64,000 nt of DNA, from contig NZ_NIUY01000003.1 of the NCBI RefSeq assembly GCF_002205795.1, positions 186,001 to 250,000 of the forward strand, in the 5' to 3' direction. The first letter of the stretch is position 1, and each line of letters opens with the position of its first letter. This document shows, piece after piece, positions 43,074-51,538 of this stretch. Source of the DNA: Chryseobacterium sp. VAUSW3. Its GTDB lineage: Bacteria > Bacteroidota > Bacteroidia > Flavobacteriales > Weeksellaceae. Below the pieces are notes generated by a model. That model did no database searches. It was not told the origin of the DNA and was given only the letters and a program-made list of their open reading frames with translations. The position numbers were made by a program, and so were the translations under genes.

Positions 43074-44030
43074 ATGGAGTATTTAAATTTTGAACTTCCC
43101 ATAAAAGAGCTGATGGATCAGTACCAAACCTGTTCATTGGTAGGTGAAGAGAGCGGAGTAGATGTGAAACTTGCCTGCTCGCAAATTGAAGATAAAATTG
43201 TAGAAAAGAAGAAAGAAATTTACGGCAACCTTACCCCATGGCAGAGAGTTCAGTTGTCCCGCCATCCGGATCGCCCATATACCTTAGATTTTATCAAAGG
43301 AATTACCGATAAAGACAGTTTTCTGGAACTTCACGGTGACCGTAATTTTGCCGATGATCCCGCAATGGTCGGTGGATTGGCAACAATTGACGGACAAAGG
43401 GTGATGATCATCGGAACCCAAAAAGGGAGAACCACGAAAGAAAGACAGCTCCGCCGTTTCGGAATGAGTAATCCCGAAGGTTACAGAAAAGCTTTGAGAC
43501 TGATGAAACTGGCAGAGAAATTTAAAATTCCTGTGATTTCATTAGTTGATACTCCCGGAGCTTATCCAGGATTGGAAGCTGAAGAACGTGGACAGGGAGA
43601 AGCAATTGCAAGAAATATTTTTGAAATGACCATGCTTAAAACCCCGATTTTCGTTTACATTATTGGCGAAGGAGCGAGTGGCGGCGCGTTGGGAATTGGG
43701 GTTGGCAATAAAGTGTATATGTTAGAAAATACTTGGTACACCGTAATTGCTCCTGAAAGCTGTTCCTCAATTCTGTGGAGAAACTGGGATCATAAAGAAG
43801 ACGCAGCCAACGCACTGAAATTAACTCCTCAGGATGCACTGAGAGAAAAATTTATAGACGGAATTATCGAGGAGCCGCTTGGAGGTGCACATTACGATCC
43901 GCAGGTTGCTTATGAGCACTTAAAGAGTTCGATTTTGCATAACATCAAGGCTTTCTCTTCATTTACCGGTAAAGAACTTGAAACCCAAAGACAGGATAAA
44001 TTTATCGCGATGGGTCAGTTTAAAGGATAA
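43074..44030 (+). CDS. accA: Acetyl-CoA carboxylase carboxyltransferase subunit alpha
   Basis: 318 residues. It moves the carboxyl group from biotin to acetyl-CoA with AccD. The N-terminus ([15 protein letters not shown]), [15 protein letters not shown], the crotonase-like core [31 protein letters not shown] (split by position) and [13 protein letters not shown] (about 199-211) with [15 protein letters not shown] are all conserved. It lies in a different place from accBC, as is common. A strong terminator follows. Confidence 0.97.
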   Translation: MEYLNFELPIKELMDQYQTCSLVGEESGVDVKLACSQIEDKIVEKKKEIYGNLTPWQRVQLSRHPDRPYTLDFIKGITDKDSFLELHGDRNFADDPAMVGGLATIDGQRVMIIGTQKGRTTKERQLRRFGMSNPEGYRKALRLMKLAEKFKIPVISLVDTPGAYPGLEAEERGQGEAIARNIFEMTMLKTPIFVYIIGEGASGGALGIGVGNKVYMLENTWYTVIAPESCSSILWRNWDHKEDAANALKLTPQDALREKFIDGIIEEPLGGAHYDPQVAYEHLKSSILHNIKAFSSFTGKELETQRQDKFIAMGQFKG

Positions 44031-44054
44031 TAAAAAATTGAAATAAATCAATAG

Positions 44055-44077
44055 AAACGGGCTATATCCCGTTTTTT
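44055..44077 (+). terminator. Terminator after accA
   Basis: AAACGGG / CCCGTTT stem with a six-base loop, followed by a T-run of seven. Confidence 0.85.
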
Positions 44078-44107
44078 TATGTGCAAAACTCATGGCTTTA
44101 TAAAACG

Positions 44108-44139
44108 AAAAATCCTGCAATGAATTTGCAGGATTTTTT
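44108..44139. terminator. Bidirectional terminator, mainly for ftsE
   Basis: AAAAATCCTGCAA / TTGCAGGATTTTT perfect stem with T-runs on both strands, between accA and ftsE, which converge here. Confidence 0.85.
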
Positions 44140-44160
44140 ATATTTCGTATAAAAATTTTA

Positions 44161-44871
44161 TTATTCAAAAAGTTCAGTAGTATTCAAAACGGTTACTTTG
44201 CCATCTTCACAACGGATTGCTTCACCCGGGAAATTCTGAATCATATGGTAATCATGCGTTGCCATCACTACAGCCGAATTATTTTCGAACGCCACCTGCT
44301 TCAGTAAAGTCATAATTTCGTTCGAAGTCTCCGGGTCTAGGTTTCCAGTAGGTTCATCGGCAAGGATGAGTTCTGGGTGGTTTAGCAGGGCTCTCGCAAT
44401 CGCAATACGTTGCTGTTCACCCCCTGAAAGTTCGTGCGGCATTTTGTGTTTTTTCGATTTCATGCCTACACTTCCCAAAACTTCATTTATCCGGTCGTCG
44501 ATTTTAGTTTTGTCATTCCAACCCGTAGCTTCCAAGACAAAACGCAGGTTTTTCTCTACGGTTCTGTCGGTCAGCAACTGAAAATCCTGGAAGACGATTC
44601 CCAGTTTTCTGCGCAGGTTCGGTACATCAGACATGCGAAGTTTGGCAAGATCGAATCCTGCAACATTACCTTCTCCACCGGAAAGTGGAATATGTCCGTA
44701 AAGTGTCTTCAGCAAAGAACTTTTTCCGGAACCTGTTTTTCCGATAAGATAGCAGAATCTGCCTTTTTTGATATGAAGGTTTACGTCGTTCAGGACCGTA
44801 AAATTTTTCTGGGCAATTTTAGCACTTTTCAGGCGGATTACATCCTGGCCTTCGTGAGAGGAATGTGGCAT
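44161..44871 (-). CDS. ftsE: Cell-division ABC transporter ATP-binding protein FtsE
   Basis: 236 residues, one ABC ATPase domain. Walker [19 protein letters not shown] (about 37-54), Q-loop [15 protein letters not shown], signature [19 protein letters not shown] (about 144-162), Walker [14 protein letters not shown] (about 163-175) and the H-loop ATHDYHMI are intact. The DFQLL and [11 protein letters not shown] wording is typical of FtsE. Its partner FtsX is not adjacent. It may couple division to peptidoglycan hydrolysis; the symbol rests on family wording. A CGATAAT / ATTATTG hairpin lies at 44901-44920 in its leader. Confidence 0.9.
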   Translation of the reverse strand: MPHSSHEGQDVIRLKSAKIAQKNFTVLNDVNLHIKKGRFCYLIGKTGSGKSSLLKTLYGHIPLSGGEGNVAGFDLAKLRMSDVPNLRRKLGIVFQDFQLLTDRTVEKNLRFVLEATGWNDKTKIDDRINEVLGSVGMKSKKHKMPHELSGGEQQRIAIARALLNHPELILADEPTGNLDPETSNEIMTLLKQVAFENNSAVVMATHDYHMIQNFPGEAIRCEDGKVTVLNTTELFE

Positions 44872-44994
44872 ACTTTATCTGATTGTTGTTGAATCTTACC
44901 CGATAATTCCGGGATTATTGATGTTGCAAATAACCTTGCCAAAAATAAAGAAAAAGTTTGTGTTTGTACTTAATTTTGGCAAATTTTAACAACA

Positions 44995-45025
44995 AAAAAT
45001 GCCTGAAAATTTACTTTTCAAGCAT
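44995..45025 (-). terminator. Terminator of rpmH
   Basis: Read on the reverse strand: ATGCTTGAAAA / TTTTCAGGCAT (one wobble pair), five-base loop, then six Ts. It lies 25 bases after the rpmH stop. The rest of the 178-base gap to ftsE holds only the ftsE leader. Confidence 0.82.
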
Positions 45026-45049
45026 ATTTGTATATGATAATTTCTGAGA

Positions 45050-45208
45050 TTATCTCTTAGCTCTCGCCGAGCTAATACTTAAACTCTTTCTGCCTTTTGC
45101 TCTTCTAGCTGCCAAAACTCTTCTTCCGTTAGGAGTTGACATTCTTTCTCTGAAACCGTGCTTGTTTCTTTTTTTTCTTTCTGATGGCTGGAATGTTCTC
45201 TTGCTCAT
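45050..45208 (-). CDS. rpmH: Large-subunit ribosomal protein bL34
   Basis: 52 residues, too short for ordinary ORF cut-offs. Reverse-strand translation: [19 protein letters not shown] continuing through [22 protein letters not shown] and ending SARAKR. FQPSERKRxxxHGFRxRMxTxxGRxVLxxRRxKGRxxL is the bL34 signature. Most bacteria place rpmH directly before rnpA. Here no rnpA lies downstream; the gene ends at its own terminator ahead of ftsE. The start is the only ATG in frame that gives the conserved N-terminus. Confidence 0.96.
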   Translation of the reverse strand: MSKRTFQPSERKKRNKHGFRERMSTPNGRRVLAARRAKGRKSLSISSARAKR

Positions 45209-45357
45209 TGCTAATATTTTTTAGTAAAAACTATATCTTATTTTTCAGACTGCAAATATATGAAAGTTTTTACTTTCTGCAAACATATTTAAATTATTTT
45301 CAGTGAATGTACCTAACTTCTTTCCCAGAGGCTTGTGTACGCTTAATGATAAAAACT

Positions 45358-45365
45358 TATATTTG
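45358..45365 (+). promoter_or_regulatory. Probable -7 element (TATATTTG) for the DHH phosphoesterase gene
   Basis: Perfect TAnnTTTG 25 bases ahead of the start. A TTG at 45333-45335 is 22 bases upstream of it, slightly too far for the consensus. Confidence 0.5.
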
Positions 45366-45390
45366 AAGTCTTAAAAAATTCAGATCCAAT

Positions 45391-46398
45391 ATGTTTACGC
45401 CCTCAGAAATTTCATCGATACAGAAACTCTTAATACCTAATAACAAAATTGTAATTATTACGCATTATAATCCGGATGGGGATGCAATCGGTTCGAGTTT
45501 GGGGCTGAAACATTTCTTAAGCCAGAAAGGTTTGGAGGCTGATGTAATTGTTCCCAATGATTTCCCGAAATTCCTGAAATGGATGCCCGATGCAAAGAAA
45601 ATCATCATTGCAGATTATAAAAGAAAACAGGCTGGTGAAGCTATTTATAACGCAGATGTAATCTTTATTCTCGATTTTAACGCGTCTCACAGAAGTGGAA
45701 ATCTCGTAGGCCCTTGGATTGAAAAAGCCAGAGCAAAGAAGATTTTGATCGATCATCACCAGCAGCCTGAAGATTTCGATTTTGTGTATTCGGATGTTAA
45801 TATTCCCGCGACTTCCCAGATGATTTATCACTTTATCGATTCGCTGAATGAAACCGATTTAGTAAATAAAGATATCGCCGAATGTCTTTATACTGGAATT
45901 ATGACGGACACAGGCGGTTTCCGTTTCCGTTCGACCAGCGCAACCACCCACAGAATTGTCGCTAATTTAATTGAAAAAGGAGCTGATCCGGCAATGATTA
46001 CCTCAAATACCTGGGATACCAATACGGTTTCGAGACTGCATCTTCTTGCTTTGGTTTTAGGCAGGGTAGAAGTGGTGAAGGAAGGTAAAGTCGCGATCTT
46101 ATGGCTGAAACGTGACGAGCTGAAAGAGTTTGGCTTCCAGAAGGGAGATACCGAAGGTTTTGTGAATTATGGATTAAGCATCATGGGAACGCAGGTTTCC
46201 GCTTTCTTCATGGAAGATTTGTATGAGGATTTCATTAAAATATCCTTCCGTTCCAAAGAAGATGTAGATGTGAATCAGTTTTCCCGTAAATATTTCAACG
46301 GAGGTGGTCACATCAATGCAGCCGGCGGAAAATACAGGAAATCCATCGAAGAAACGATTGAAGATTTTAAAGAAAAAATTGCTGAAGAAGATTTCTAA
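45391..46398 (+). CDS. nrnA: DHH family phosphoesterase, NrnA-like (nanoRNase / pAp phosphatase)
   Basis: 335 residues. The DHH domain has VIITHYNPDGDAIGSSLGL (about 21-39) with the metal ligands, FILDFN, ILIDHHQQP (about 120-128, the DHH motif itself) and TGIMTDTGGFRF. The C-terminal DHHA1 domain ends with FNGGGHINAAGGKY (about 303-316). NrnA-type enzymes degrade very short RNAs and dephosphorylate 3'-phosphoadenosine-5'-phosphate, and take the place of Orn where that is absent. The assignment to NrnA is from layout and size. Confidence 0.93.
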   Translation: MFTPSEISSIQKLLIPNNKIVIITHYNPDGDAIGSSLGLKHFLSQKGLEADVIVPNDFPKFLKWMPDAKKIIIADYKRKQAGEAIYNADVIFILDFNASHRSGNLVGPWIEKARAKKILIDHHQQPEDFDFVYSDVNIPATSQMIYHFIDSLNETDLVNKDIAECLYTGIMTDTGGFRFRSTSATTHRIVANLIEKGADPAMITSNTWDTNTVSRLHLLALVLGRVEVVKEGKVAILWLKRDELKEFGFQKGDTEGFVNYGLSIMGTQVSAFFMEDLYEDFIKISFRSKEDVDVNQFSRKYFNGGGHINAAGGKYRKSIEETIEDFKEKIAEEDF

Positions 46399-46411
46399 AG
46401 CTCTCTTTAAA

Positions 46412-46777
46412 TTATTTAAAGAAGAGGACAAGAAGCGCTAAAATCGCCGGCAGAGCCTGTACAAAAAATATTTTTCTCGAAGCAGTAAAAGCGCCATATA
46501 ATCCTGCAACGGTTACACATGACAGAAAAAATTGGGCCACATACGTCGACCAGTTGGAGTCGTTAATTAATAAAGACCAAATGAGTCCGGCAGCCAAAAA
46601 TCCGTTGTAGAGACCCTGATTTGCTGCCAAGCCTTTCGTTGGTGTGAAGAGTTCGTCTTTTAATGCGCCTTTAAATGATTTTTTTCCTAAAGTCTCCCAT
46701 GCAAACATCTCCATGTACATGATGTAAAGGTGTTCCAGTGCCACAATTGCGATTAAAATCTTTGAGAGAATTTCCAT
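46412..46777 (-). CDS. DUF1304 family membrane protein
   Basis: 121 residues, four predicted membrane segments. LIAIVALEHLYIMYMEMFAWET at the start, with LGKKSFKG, then NQGLYNGFLAAGLIW and VAGLYGAFTASRKIFFVQALPAILAL, are the DUF1304 pattern. Function is unknown. It converges on the DHH gene, 13 bases apart, and follows the hydrolase gene by 12 bases, so it is probably in that transcript. Confidence 0.88.
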   Translation of the reverse strand: MEILSKILIAIVALEHLYIMYMEMFAWETLGKKSFKGALKDELFTPTKGLAANQGLYNGFLAAGLIWSLLINDSNWSTYVAQFFLSCVTVAGLYGAFTASRKIFFVQALPAILALLVLFFK

Positions 46778-46789
46778 GGTTATAGGATT

Positions 46790-47572
46790 TTAAAAGATTA
46801 AATTTTTGGGTAGATTGTGTAGCAGTTCGGTATTGATGATTGCTGCGCAAACTGCCGGTTTTTCCCAATGTCCGTTATGTCCGCAATCGAGCAGGTAAGA
46901 TTTAATGTTGGTTTTGTCAGGCAGGTTTTTAAGCGTTTTCTCCACATTTACAGCCTGGTCGTGTTTTCCGGCAATGATTAGAGTTTTTCCTGAAAAGTTT
47001 TCCAGAACCGATTTTCTGTCCAACCGTTCGGTCATTCCTTTCACGGCTGCAAGAACGCCGTCTGTTTTAGTTGAAAGTGCTATTTCTTTAGCCAGTTCAA
47101 TTTTGCCTTCAAGAATATCTTTTTCATTCGCATTAAATAAGTTCGGAACGCCTGCTTTTACGTAGTTTGGGTAAGCTTCCCGAATGATTCGGTGGCTTTT
47201 CCTGCGCTGTTCTTTCTTTTCTTCATCATCAGCAAAATAGGTCGAGAAGAATAAGGTCAAACTTTTGAGAACCTCCGGATATTTCTCCGCAAAAGCCAAG
47301 GATGCATAACCGCCCATGGAATGTCCCAAAAGATGAAAATTTCCGAGTTGCAGATGATCAGTTAAATTTCTTATTTCCTCAGCCATGAATTCCATCGTGT
47401 GGATTTCATTGTGCACTTTAGAAAGGCCGTGCCCGGGAAGATCAACTTTTATTAAAGTGAAATCTTTAGCAAGATAAGGTTCCATGTCTGTCCAAATCAT
47501 CAGATTTTCCATGAAACCGTGCAGTAAAACCAGTTTTTCTTTGCCTGTGCCCGAGATTTCGTAATTCAGCAT
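46790..47572 (-). CDS. Alpha/beta hydrolase
   Basis: 260 residues. VLLHGFMENLMIW (about 17-29) provides the oxyanion region, LLGHSMGGYASLAFAEKYPE (about 82-101) the nucleophile elbow with Ser, IIAGKHDQAVN the acidic residue, and DCGHNGHWEKP (about 228-238) the catalytic His. This is a complete triad. The substrate is not apparent; an esterase is most likely, with MenH-like or BioH-like possibilities. It begins 21 bases after the lipoprotein gene upstream. Confidence 0.9.
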   Translation of the reverse strand: MLNYEISGTGKEKLVLLHGFMENLMIWTDMEPYLAKDFTLIKVDLPGHGLSKVHNEIHTMEFMAEEIRNLTDHLQLGNFHLLGHSMGGYASLAFAEKYPEVLKSLTLFFSTYFADDEEKKEQRRKSHRIIREAYPNYVKAGVPNLFNANEKDILEGKIELAKEIALSTKTDGVLAAVKGMTERLDRKSVLENFSGKTLIIAGKHDQAVNVEKTLKNLPDKTNIKSYLLDCGHNGHWEKPAVCAAIINTELLHNLPKNLIF

Positions 47573-47593
47573 AATTTAATTTTTTGAGGTTTC

Positions 47594-48100
47594 TTAAAAA
47601 TGGATATCAATGTACTCAACAAATCCGGAACCATTAATTTTGTCCTGAAGCCGCCAGTAGTTGCCTTTTCCTTCGTCCAGAAAAGTGGTTTTCTTGGTTC
47701 TGGTATAGGTTTTTCCGTTGATGTTCTGAATGATTCTCCCTTCAAAGTTAAGATGTTTGGCTGAAACACGGTTGATGATGCCTTCCATTTTTACAGTGTT
47801 TTGTCCGGATTTCCCGCTGCCTGAAATTGAATATAAATCCCGGCCTGTCTTTTCGAAATTTACTTTTCCGTTAATTGCGGGGCTTTCATCAGAACTGAAT
47901 TTTAGTACATGCGTTCCGCTCAGATCTGCAAAAATATTTTGGTTGTTTTTCAGCCGGATGCTGTCGTTTATTTTCATTCTAACAACATTAATCGACTCAA
48001 TGATTTTGGTACTGTCTGATTTTGTAGTGTTAAGATGCGGTTCTTTTTTTGTGCAGGAAAAAAGTGCCGATGTGAAAAGAAGGATTAAAATTTTATTCAT
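47594..48100 (-). CDS. Lipoprotein of unknown function
   Basis: 168 residues from the ATG at 48100, which gives a clean lipoprotein signal MNKILILLFTSALFSC (cysteine at 16). The in-frame ATG 24 bases upstream would add a second hydrophobic patch and is less likely. The mature part has an Asn/Thr/Ser/Lys-rich spacer, then what looks like a small beta-barrel or lipocalin-like fold (VLKFSSDESPAINGKVNFEKT, VKMEGIINRVSAKHLNFEGRII). I cannot name the family. Probably outer-membrane or periplasmic. Confidence 0.7.
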   Translation of the reverse strand: MNKILILLFTSALFSCTKKEPHLNTTKSDSTKIIESINVVRMKINDSIRLKNNQNIFADLSGTHVLKFSSDESPAINGKVNFEKTGRDLYSISGSGKSGQNTVKMEGIINRVSAKHLNFEGRIIQNINGKTYTRTKKTTFLDEGKGNYWRLQDKINGSGFVEYIDIHF

Positions 48101-48180
48101 AAAAAAAATGATGATTTTTTTCAAATTTATATAAAATTTGAAAGCAAAATATTTTTTTAAAGAATAGAAGAAGGTATTGT

Positions 48181-48630
48181 TTAAATTTTCGTTTTAGAAT
48201 CCATCACGATTGTAACGGGACCATCGTTAAGCAAAGAAACTTTCATATCGGCTCCGAAAATTCCACTTTCTGTTTTTAAACCAGATTGGGCAACCGCAGT
48301 TTTAAAATATTCGAATAATGGGACTGCTTTTTCTGGTTTGGCAGCTTTTATAAACGAAGGTCTGTTTCCTTTTTTATAATCTGCGATTAAGGTAAACTGG
48401 CTGATGCAAAGTATTTCGCCTGCAATGTCTGTGACGGAAAGATTCAGTTTTCCTTCCTCATCGCCGAAAATCCTAAGATTCAGGATTTTCTGTACGAGCC
48501 AATCGGCATCACTTTTTTCATCAAGTTCATCAATTCCGATCAGGAGCAGCAAACCGTTCGAAATGTCGCCGACAATTTTACCTTCAACTTTTACGGAGGC
48601 TTCAGAAACTCTTTGAATGACAGCTTTCAT
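48181..48630 (-). CDS. dtd: D-aminoacyl-tRNA deacylase
   Basis: 149 residues. It removes D-amino acids from mis-charged tRNAs. MKAVIQRVSEASVKVEGK, ISQFTLIADYKKGNRPSF (about 78-95, the family SQFTL motif) and the cross-subunit loop NDGPVTIVMDS near the end (the GP-cis-Pro motif) are present. Size is normal. The next reverse-strand gene upstream ends 9 bases before its start. Confidence 0.96.
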   Translation of the reverse strand: MKAVIQRVSEASVKVEGKIVGDISNGLLLLIGIDELDEKSDADWLVQKILNLRIFGDEEGKLNLSVTDIAGEILCISQFTLIADYKKGNRPSFIKAAKPEKAVPLFEYFKTAVAQSGLKTESGIFGADMKVSLLNDGPVTIVMDSKTKI

Positions 48631-48639
48631 GCATTAAAT

Positions 48640-49089
48640 TTAGTTGAAAATAGTTAAGATTCCGGTAGCTGAATCGAAATTATACCGGTAAGTTTTTGGC
48701 GCAATCTGCGCATTTTTTATAGGTTCTCCGGTAATCAGAATCCATTCGGCACCATCTTTTGGACACACGATTTTAATGTTGTTTTCTACACTCAGTGTTG
48801 TATTGGTGTCGGGGCAGATGTGCGGTGCATTACGGTCGTAAACTTTAAATCCGTTTGTGGTACGCACTACGATGAGACCACGTGTTCCGGCTTCCTGCTG
48901 GTTTACATAAATCCAGCCGTTTACATTTTGTAAATTATAATATGCGGGCAAATTAATGTTTAAAATAACATTTACTGGAACGTCGGGAAAGCAATTTACG
49001 GTTTCTTCACGTTCATTGCATGAGCTGATGTTTAAGGCGCTGAAAATGAGTATAATTGGTAAAATGATTGTAGAAATAATTCTTTTCAT
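48640..49089 (-). CDS. Lipoprotein with a degenerate Rieske-like domain
   Basis: 149 residues. Lipoprotein-type signal ending ISSC (cysteine near 24). The mature part follows the Rieske order: a strand ending GLIVVRTTNGFKVYDRN, then APHICPDTN at about 92-100, a short strand pair (LSVENNIKIV), and CPKDGAEWILITGEPI at about 112-127. A true Rieske cluster needs CxH and CxxH. Here the histidines are replaced (CPD, CPKDG), so no 2Fe-2S cluster is expected although the spacing is preserved. It may be a binding domain. It is transcribed ahead of dtd. Confidence 0.7.
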   Translation of the reverse strand: MKRIISTIILPIILIFSALNISSCNEREETVNCFPDVPVNVILNINLPAYYNLQNVNGWIYVNQQEAGTRGLIVVRTTNGFKVYDRNAPHICPDTNTTLSVENNIKIVCPKDGAEWILITGEPIKNAQIAPKTYRYNFDSATGILTIFN

Positions 49090-49105
49090 TTAAAAATAAA
49101 ATTTA

Positions 49106-49113
49106 TATATTTG
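49106..49113 (+). promoter_or_regulatory. Probable -7 element (TATATTTG) for greA
   Basis: Perfect TAnnTTTG, with no clear TTG at -33. Transcription starting about 49120 would give greA a leader of some 70 bases that contains the hairpin at 49140-49163. Confidence 0.5.
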
Positions 49114-49139
49114 TAAAACGAATACAAACAGAAATCATT

Positions 49140-49163
49140 GTCCGGCAAATGTCGGATTATTTT
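49140..49163 (+). terminator. Terminator-like hairpin in the greA leader
   Basis: GTCCGGC / GTCGGAT stem (with wobble pairs) around the loop AAAT, followed by TTATTTTTTT. It lies between the promoter element and the greA start, so it could act as an attenuator or release a short leader RNA. Confidence 0.55.
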
Positions 49164-49191
49164 TTTATACTAACGCAAATTAAAAGAAATT

Positions 49192-49662
49192 ATGGCAAGT
49201 TATGTTACCAAAGAAGGTTTGGACAAAATGAAAGTGGAACTGGAACAGTTGGAAACTATTGAAAGACCAAAAATTACCCAGCAGATTGCTGAGGCTAGAG
49301 ATAAAGGCGACCTCTCGGAAAACGCAGAGTACGATGCTGCAAAAGAAGCACAGGGAATGTTGGAGATGAAAATTTCTAAACTGAAGGATTTAATTATTAA
49401 TTCGAAAGTAATTGATGAATCGCAGCTTGATACTTCGAAAGTTTCAATTTTAACCACCGTAAGACTGAAAAATAATGCGACAAAAGGAGAGCAGAAATTC
49501 ACTTTGGTGCCGGATAACGAAAGTGATCTTAAAGCGGGAAAAATATCCATTAACACGCCGATTGCGAAAGGTCTTTTAGGGAAAGTTGTCGGTGAAACTG
49601 CAGACATTGTCTTGCCAAACGGAAACAAACTTTCTTTCGAAGTTTTGGAAATTTCTTTGTAG
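49192..49662 (+). CDS. greA: Transcription elongation factor GreA
   Basis: 156 residues. The N-terminal coiled coil contains YVTKEGLDKMKVELEQLE and the tip ARDKGDLSENAEYDAAKE (about 37-54), whose acidic residues enter the RNA polymerase secondary channel. The C-terminal FKBP-like domain ends GKVVGETADIVLPNGNKLSFEVLEI. GreA restarts backtracked polymerase by RNA cleavage. The HIT gene follows 133 bases later. Confidence 0.97.
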   Translation: MASYVTKEGLDKMKVELEQLETIERPKITQQIAEARDKGDLSENAEYDAAKEAQGMLEMKISKLKDLIINSKVIDESQLDTSKVSILTTVRLKNNATKGEQKFTLVPDNESDLKAGKISINTPIAKGLLGKVVGETADIVLPNGNKLSFEVLEISL

Positions 49663-49795
49663 AAATATACAAAAGGCAAAAAATTGTTTGGGGAAATTTA
49701 AAGGTTTATTCACCGGTTTTTTATTTATGTTGTAAATTTGCGGCATTACAAACCGTTGTTTTCTTAGATTAAAGAGCAGCATCAAACCCAAAATC

Positions 49796-50185
49796 ATGAG
49801 TTCCATATTCACAAAAATCATCGAAGGCGAAATCGCTGCGTACAAAATCGCAGAAGATGAAAATCATCTCGCTTTTCTGGATGCAATGCCCTTGGTTAAA
49901 GGTCATACGTTGGTGGTTCCTAAGAAAGAAGTAGATCTTATTTTCGATCTCGAGAGCGAGGATTTCAAAAATCTCTGGAGTTTTGCACAAACCGTTGCAG
50001 AAAAACTGAAAAAGACTTACCCTTCCCAAAGGATTGCCGTTGCAGTAGTGGGATTAGAGGTTCCTCATGCCCACATTCATCTCATTCCGATCAATAAAAT
50101 GGATGATATGAATTTTAAAAATTCCCGATTGAAATTATCGGATTCTGAATACAAAGAAATTCAGAATGAAATCATAAACTCATAA
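49796..50185 (+). CDS. HIT family protein (histidine triad hydrolase)
   Basis: 129 residues. SIFTKIIEGEIAAYKIAEDENHLAFLDAMPLVKGHTLVVPKK (split by position) is the HinT-like start. The triad is PHAHIHLIPI at about 88-97 (H-x-H-x-H). These proteins hydrolyse nucleoside phosphoramidates and related conjugates. It is followed by a terminator. The 133-base gap before it is AT-rich; TAAATTTG at 49733-49740 may be its -7 box. Confidence 0.94.
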   Translation: MSSIFTKIIEGEIAAYKIAEDENHLAFLDAMPLVKGHTLVVPKKEVDLIFDLESEDFKNLWSFAQTVAEKLKKTYPSQRIAVAVVGLEVPHAHIHLIPINKMDDMNFKNSRLKLSDSEYKEIQNEIINS

Positions 50186-50195
50186 AAACCAAAAT

Positions 50196-50230
50196 TTTGT
50201 CAAAGTCGAAAAAGCTTTGACAAATTTTTT
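50196..50230 (+). terminator. Terminator after the HIT gene
   Basis: TTTGTCAAAG / CTTTGACAAA stem with a nine-base loop, followed by six Ts. Confidence 0.85.
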
Positions 50231-50266
50231 GAATAATATTCTCACTAAAAAAGTTATAAAAAATAT

Positions 50267-51448
50267 ATGAATTCCAACCAGTGTTCATTCTGTGGAAAAA
50301 AACGGAACGAAGTACAGATCTTGATTTCCGGAAACGAAGGCTTTATCTGCGAAAACTGTATCGAGCAGGCGCATGCTATCATTATGGAGAATACCCCGTC
50401 CTCCGGTTTTTCCGCCGCGGAAAGTATTTCGGATTTACAGAAACCCAAGGAAATAAAATCGTTCCTTGATCAGTATGTTATAGGGCAGGACCAAGCCAAA
50501 AAACAGCTTTCAATCGCGGTTTACAATCATTATAAAAGACTTTTACACGCCAAGGATGAAAACCGGGAAGTAGAAATCGAAAAATCCAATATCATCATGA
50601 TTGGTGAAACGGGTACCGGTAAAACACTATTGGCAAAAACAATCGCCAAAGAACTCAATGTGCCGTTCTGTATCGTAGATGCTACGATTCTTACTGAAGC
50701 AGGTTACGTTGGTGAAGATGTGGAAAGTATCCTGTCTCGTCTTCTGATGGTTGCCGATTATGATGTGGAAAAAGCAGAAAAAGGTATCGTTTTTATTGAT
50801 GAAATCGACAAAATCGCCAGAAAATCTGATAATCCAAGCATCACAAGAGATGTTTCCGGAGAAGGTGTTCAGCAGGGATTGCTGAAACTTCTGGAAGGAA
50901 GTATTGTAAACGTGCCACCACAAGGCGGTAGAAAGCATCCTGATCAGAAATACATTCAGGTAAATACTCAAAACATTCTCTTTATTGCCGGTGGAGCTTT
51001 CGACGGAATTAAAGAAATTATCGAGAGACGCCTGAATAAGCAGGCCATAGGCTTCAGTGCTGAAAAACTCAATAAAGCTGAAGATGAGGATTACATTTTA
51101 AGTCAGATTAATGCGATTGATTTACGTAAATTTGGTCTTATTCCGGAGCTTTTGGGGCGATTCCCAATAGTGACTTATCTGGATAAACTCACAAAAGAGA
51201 CGATGGTAAGAATTATGAAAGAACCAAAAAATTCGATCATCAACCAATTTATAGAGTTGTTCAAGATGGATGGTGTAAATCTTAAATTCACAGATGAGGC
51301 TATTGAGGCAATTGTAGAGGAAACCATGGAAAAAGGCTTGGGAGCCCGGGGTTTGAGGGGTGCCACAGAAAAAGTACTGGAAGATTTTATGTTCGATATT
51401 GAAGCTCAGGATGAGATAGTGCTTACCAAAGCAAATATTAAGTTTTAA
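50267..51448 (+). CDS. clpX: ATP-dependent protease ATP-binding subunit ClpX
   Basis: 393 residues, slightly short but complete. Zinc-binding N-domain CSFCGKKRNEV ... FICENCIEQAH (4-34). AAA+ module: GQDQAKKQLSIAVYNHYKRLL, Walker A GETGTGKTLLAKTIA (about 112-126), EAGYVGEDVESIL (pore-1 region), Walker B IVFIDEIDKIARKS, arginine finger region PELLGRFPIV and sensor 2 GLGARGLRGATE (about 361-372). ClpX unfolds proteins for ClpP; clpP is not in this window. Confidence 0.97.
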   Translation: MNSNQCSFCGKKRNEVQILISGNEGFICENCIEQAHAIIMENTPSSGFSAAESISDLQKPKEIKSFLDQYVIGQDQAKKQLSIAVYNHYKRLLHAKDENREVEIEKSNIIMIGETGTGKTLLAKTIAKELNVPFCIVDATILTEAGYVGEDVESILSRLLMVADYDVEKAEKGIVFIDEIDKIARKSDNPSITRDVSGEGVQQGLLKLLEGSIVNVPPQGGRKHPDQKYIQVNTQNILFIAGGAFDGIKEIIERRLNKQAIGFSAEKLNKAEDEDYILSQINAIDLRKFGLIPELLGRFPIVTYLDKLTKETMVRIMKEPKNSIINQFIELFKMDGVNLKFTDEAIEAIVEETMEKGLGARGLRGATEKVLEDFMFDIEAQDEIVLTKANIKF

Positions 51449-51487
51449 GATTTTCTACTATTTATTTTATATTAAAAAATTAATTAA

Positions 51488-51495
51488 TATCTTTG
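51488..51495 (+). promoter_or_regulatory. Probable -7 element (TATCTTTG) for the T9SS surface-protein gene
   Basis: Perfect TAnnTTTG, 43 bases before the start codon; the -33 position reads TTT rather than TTG. Confidence 0.5.
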
Positions 51496-51538
51496 TTTGT
51501 GAATACTTAGTTATTTAAAAAACACAAACACACATAAA

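Noticed and set aside
49200-49679. 159-residue frame antisense to greA
   Set aside because: It mirrors greA codon by codon and contains Ser-rich runs typical of antisense frames.
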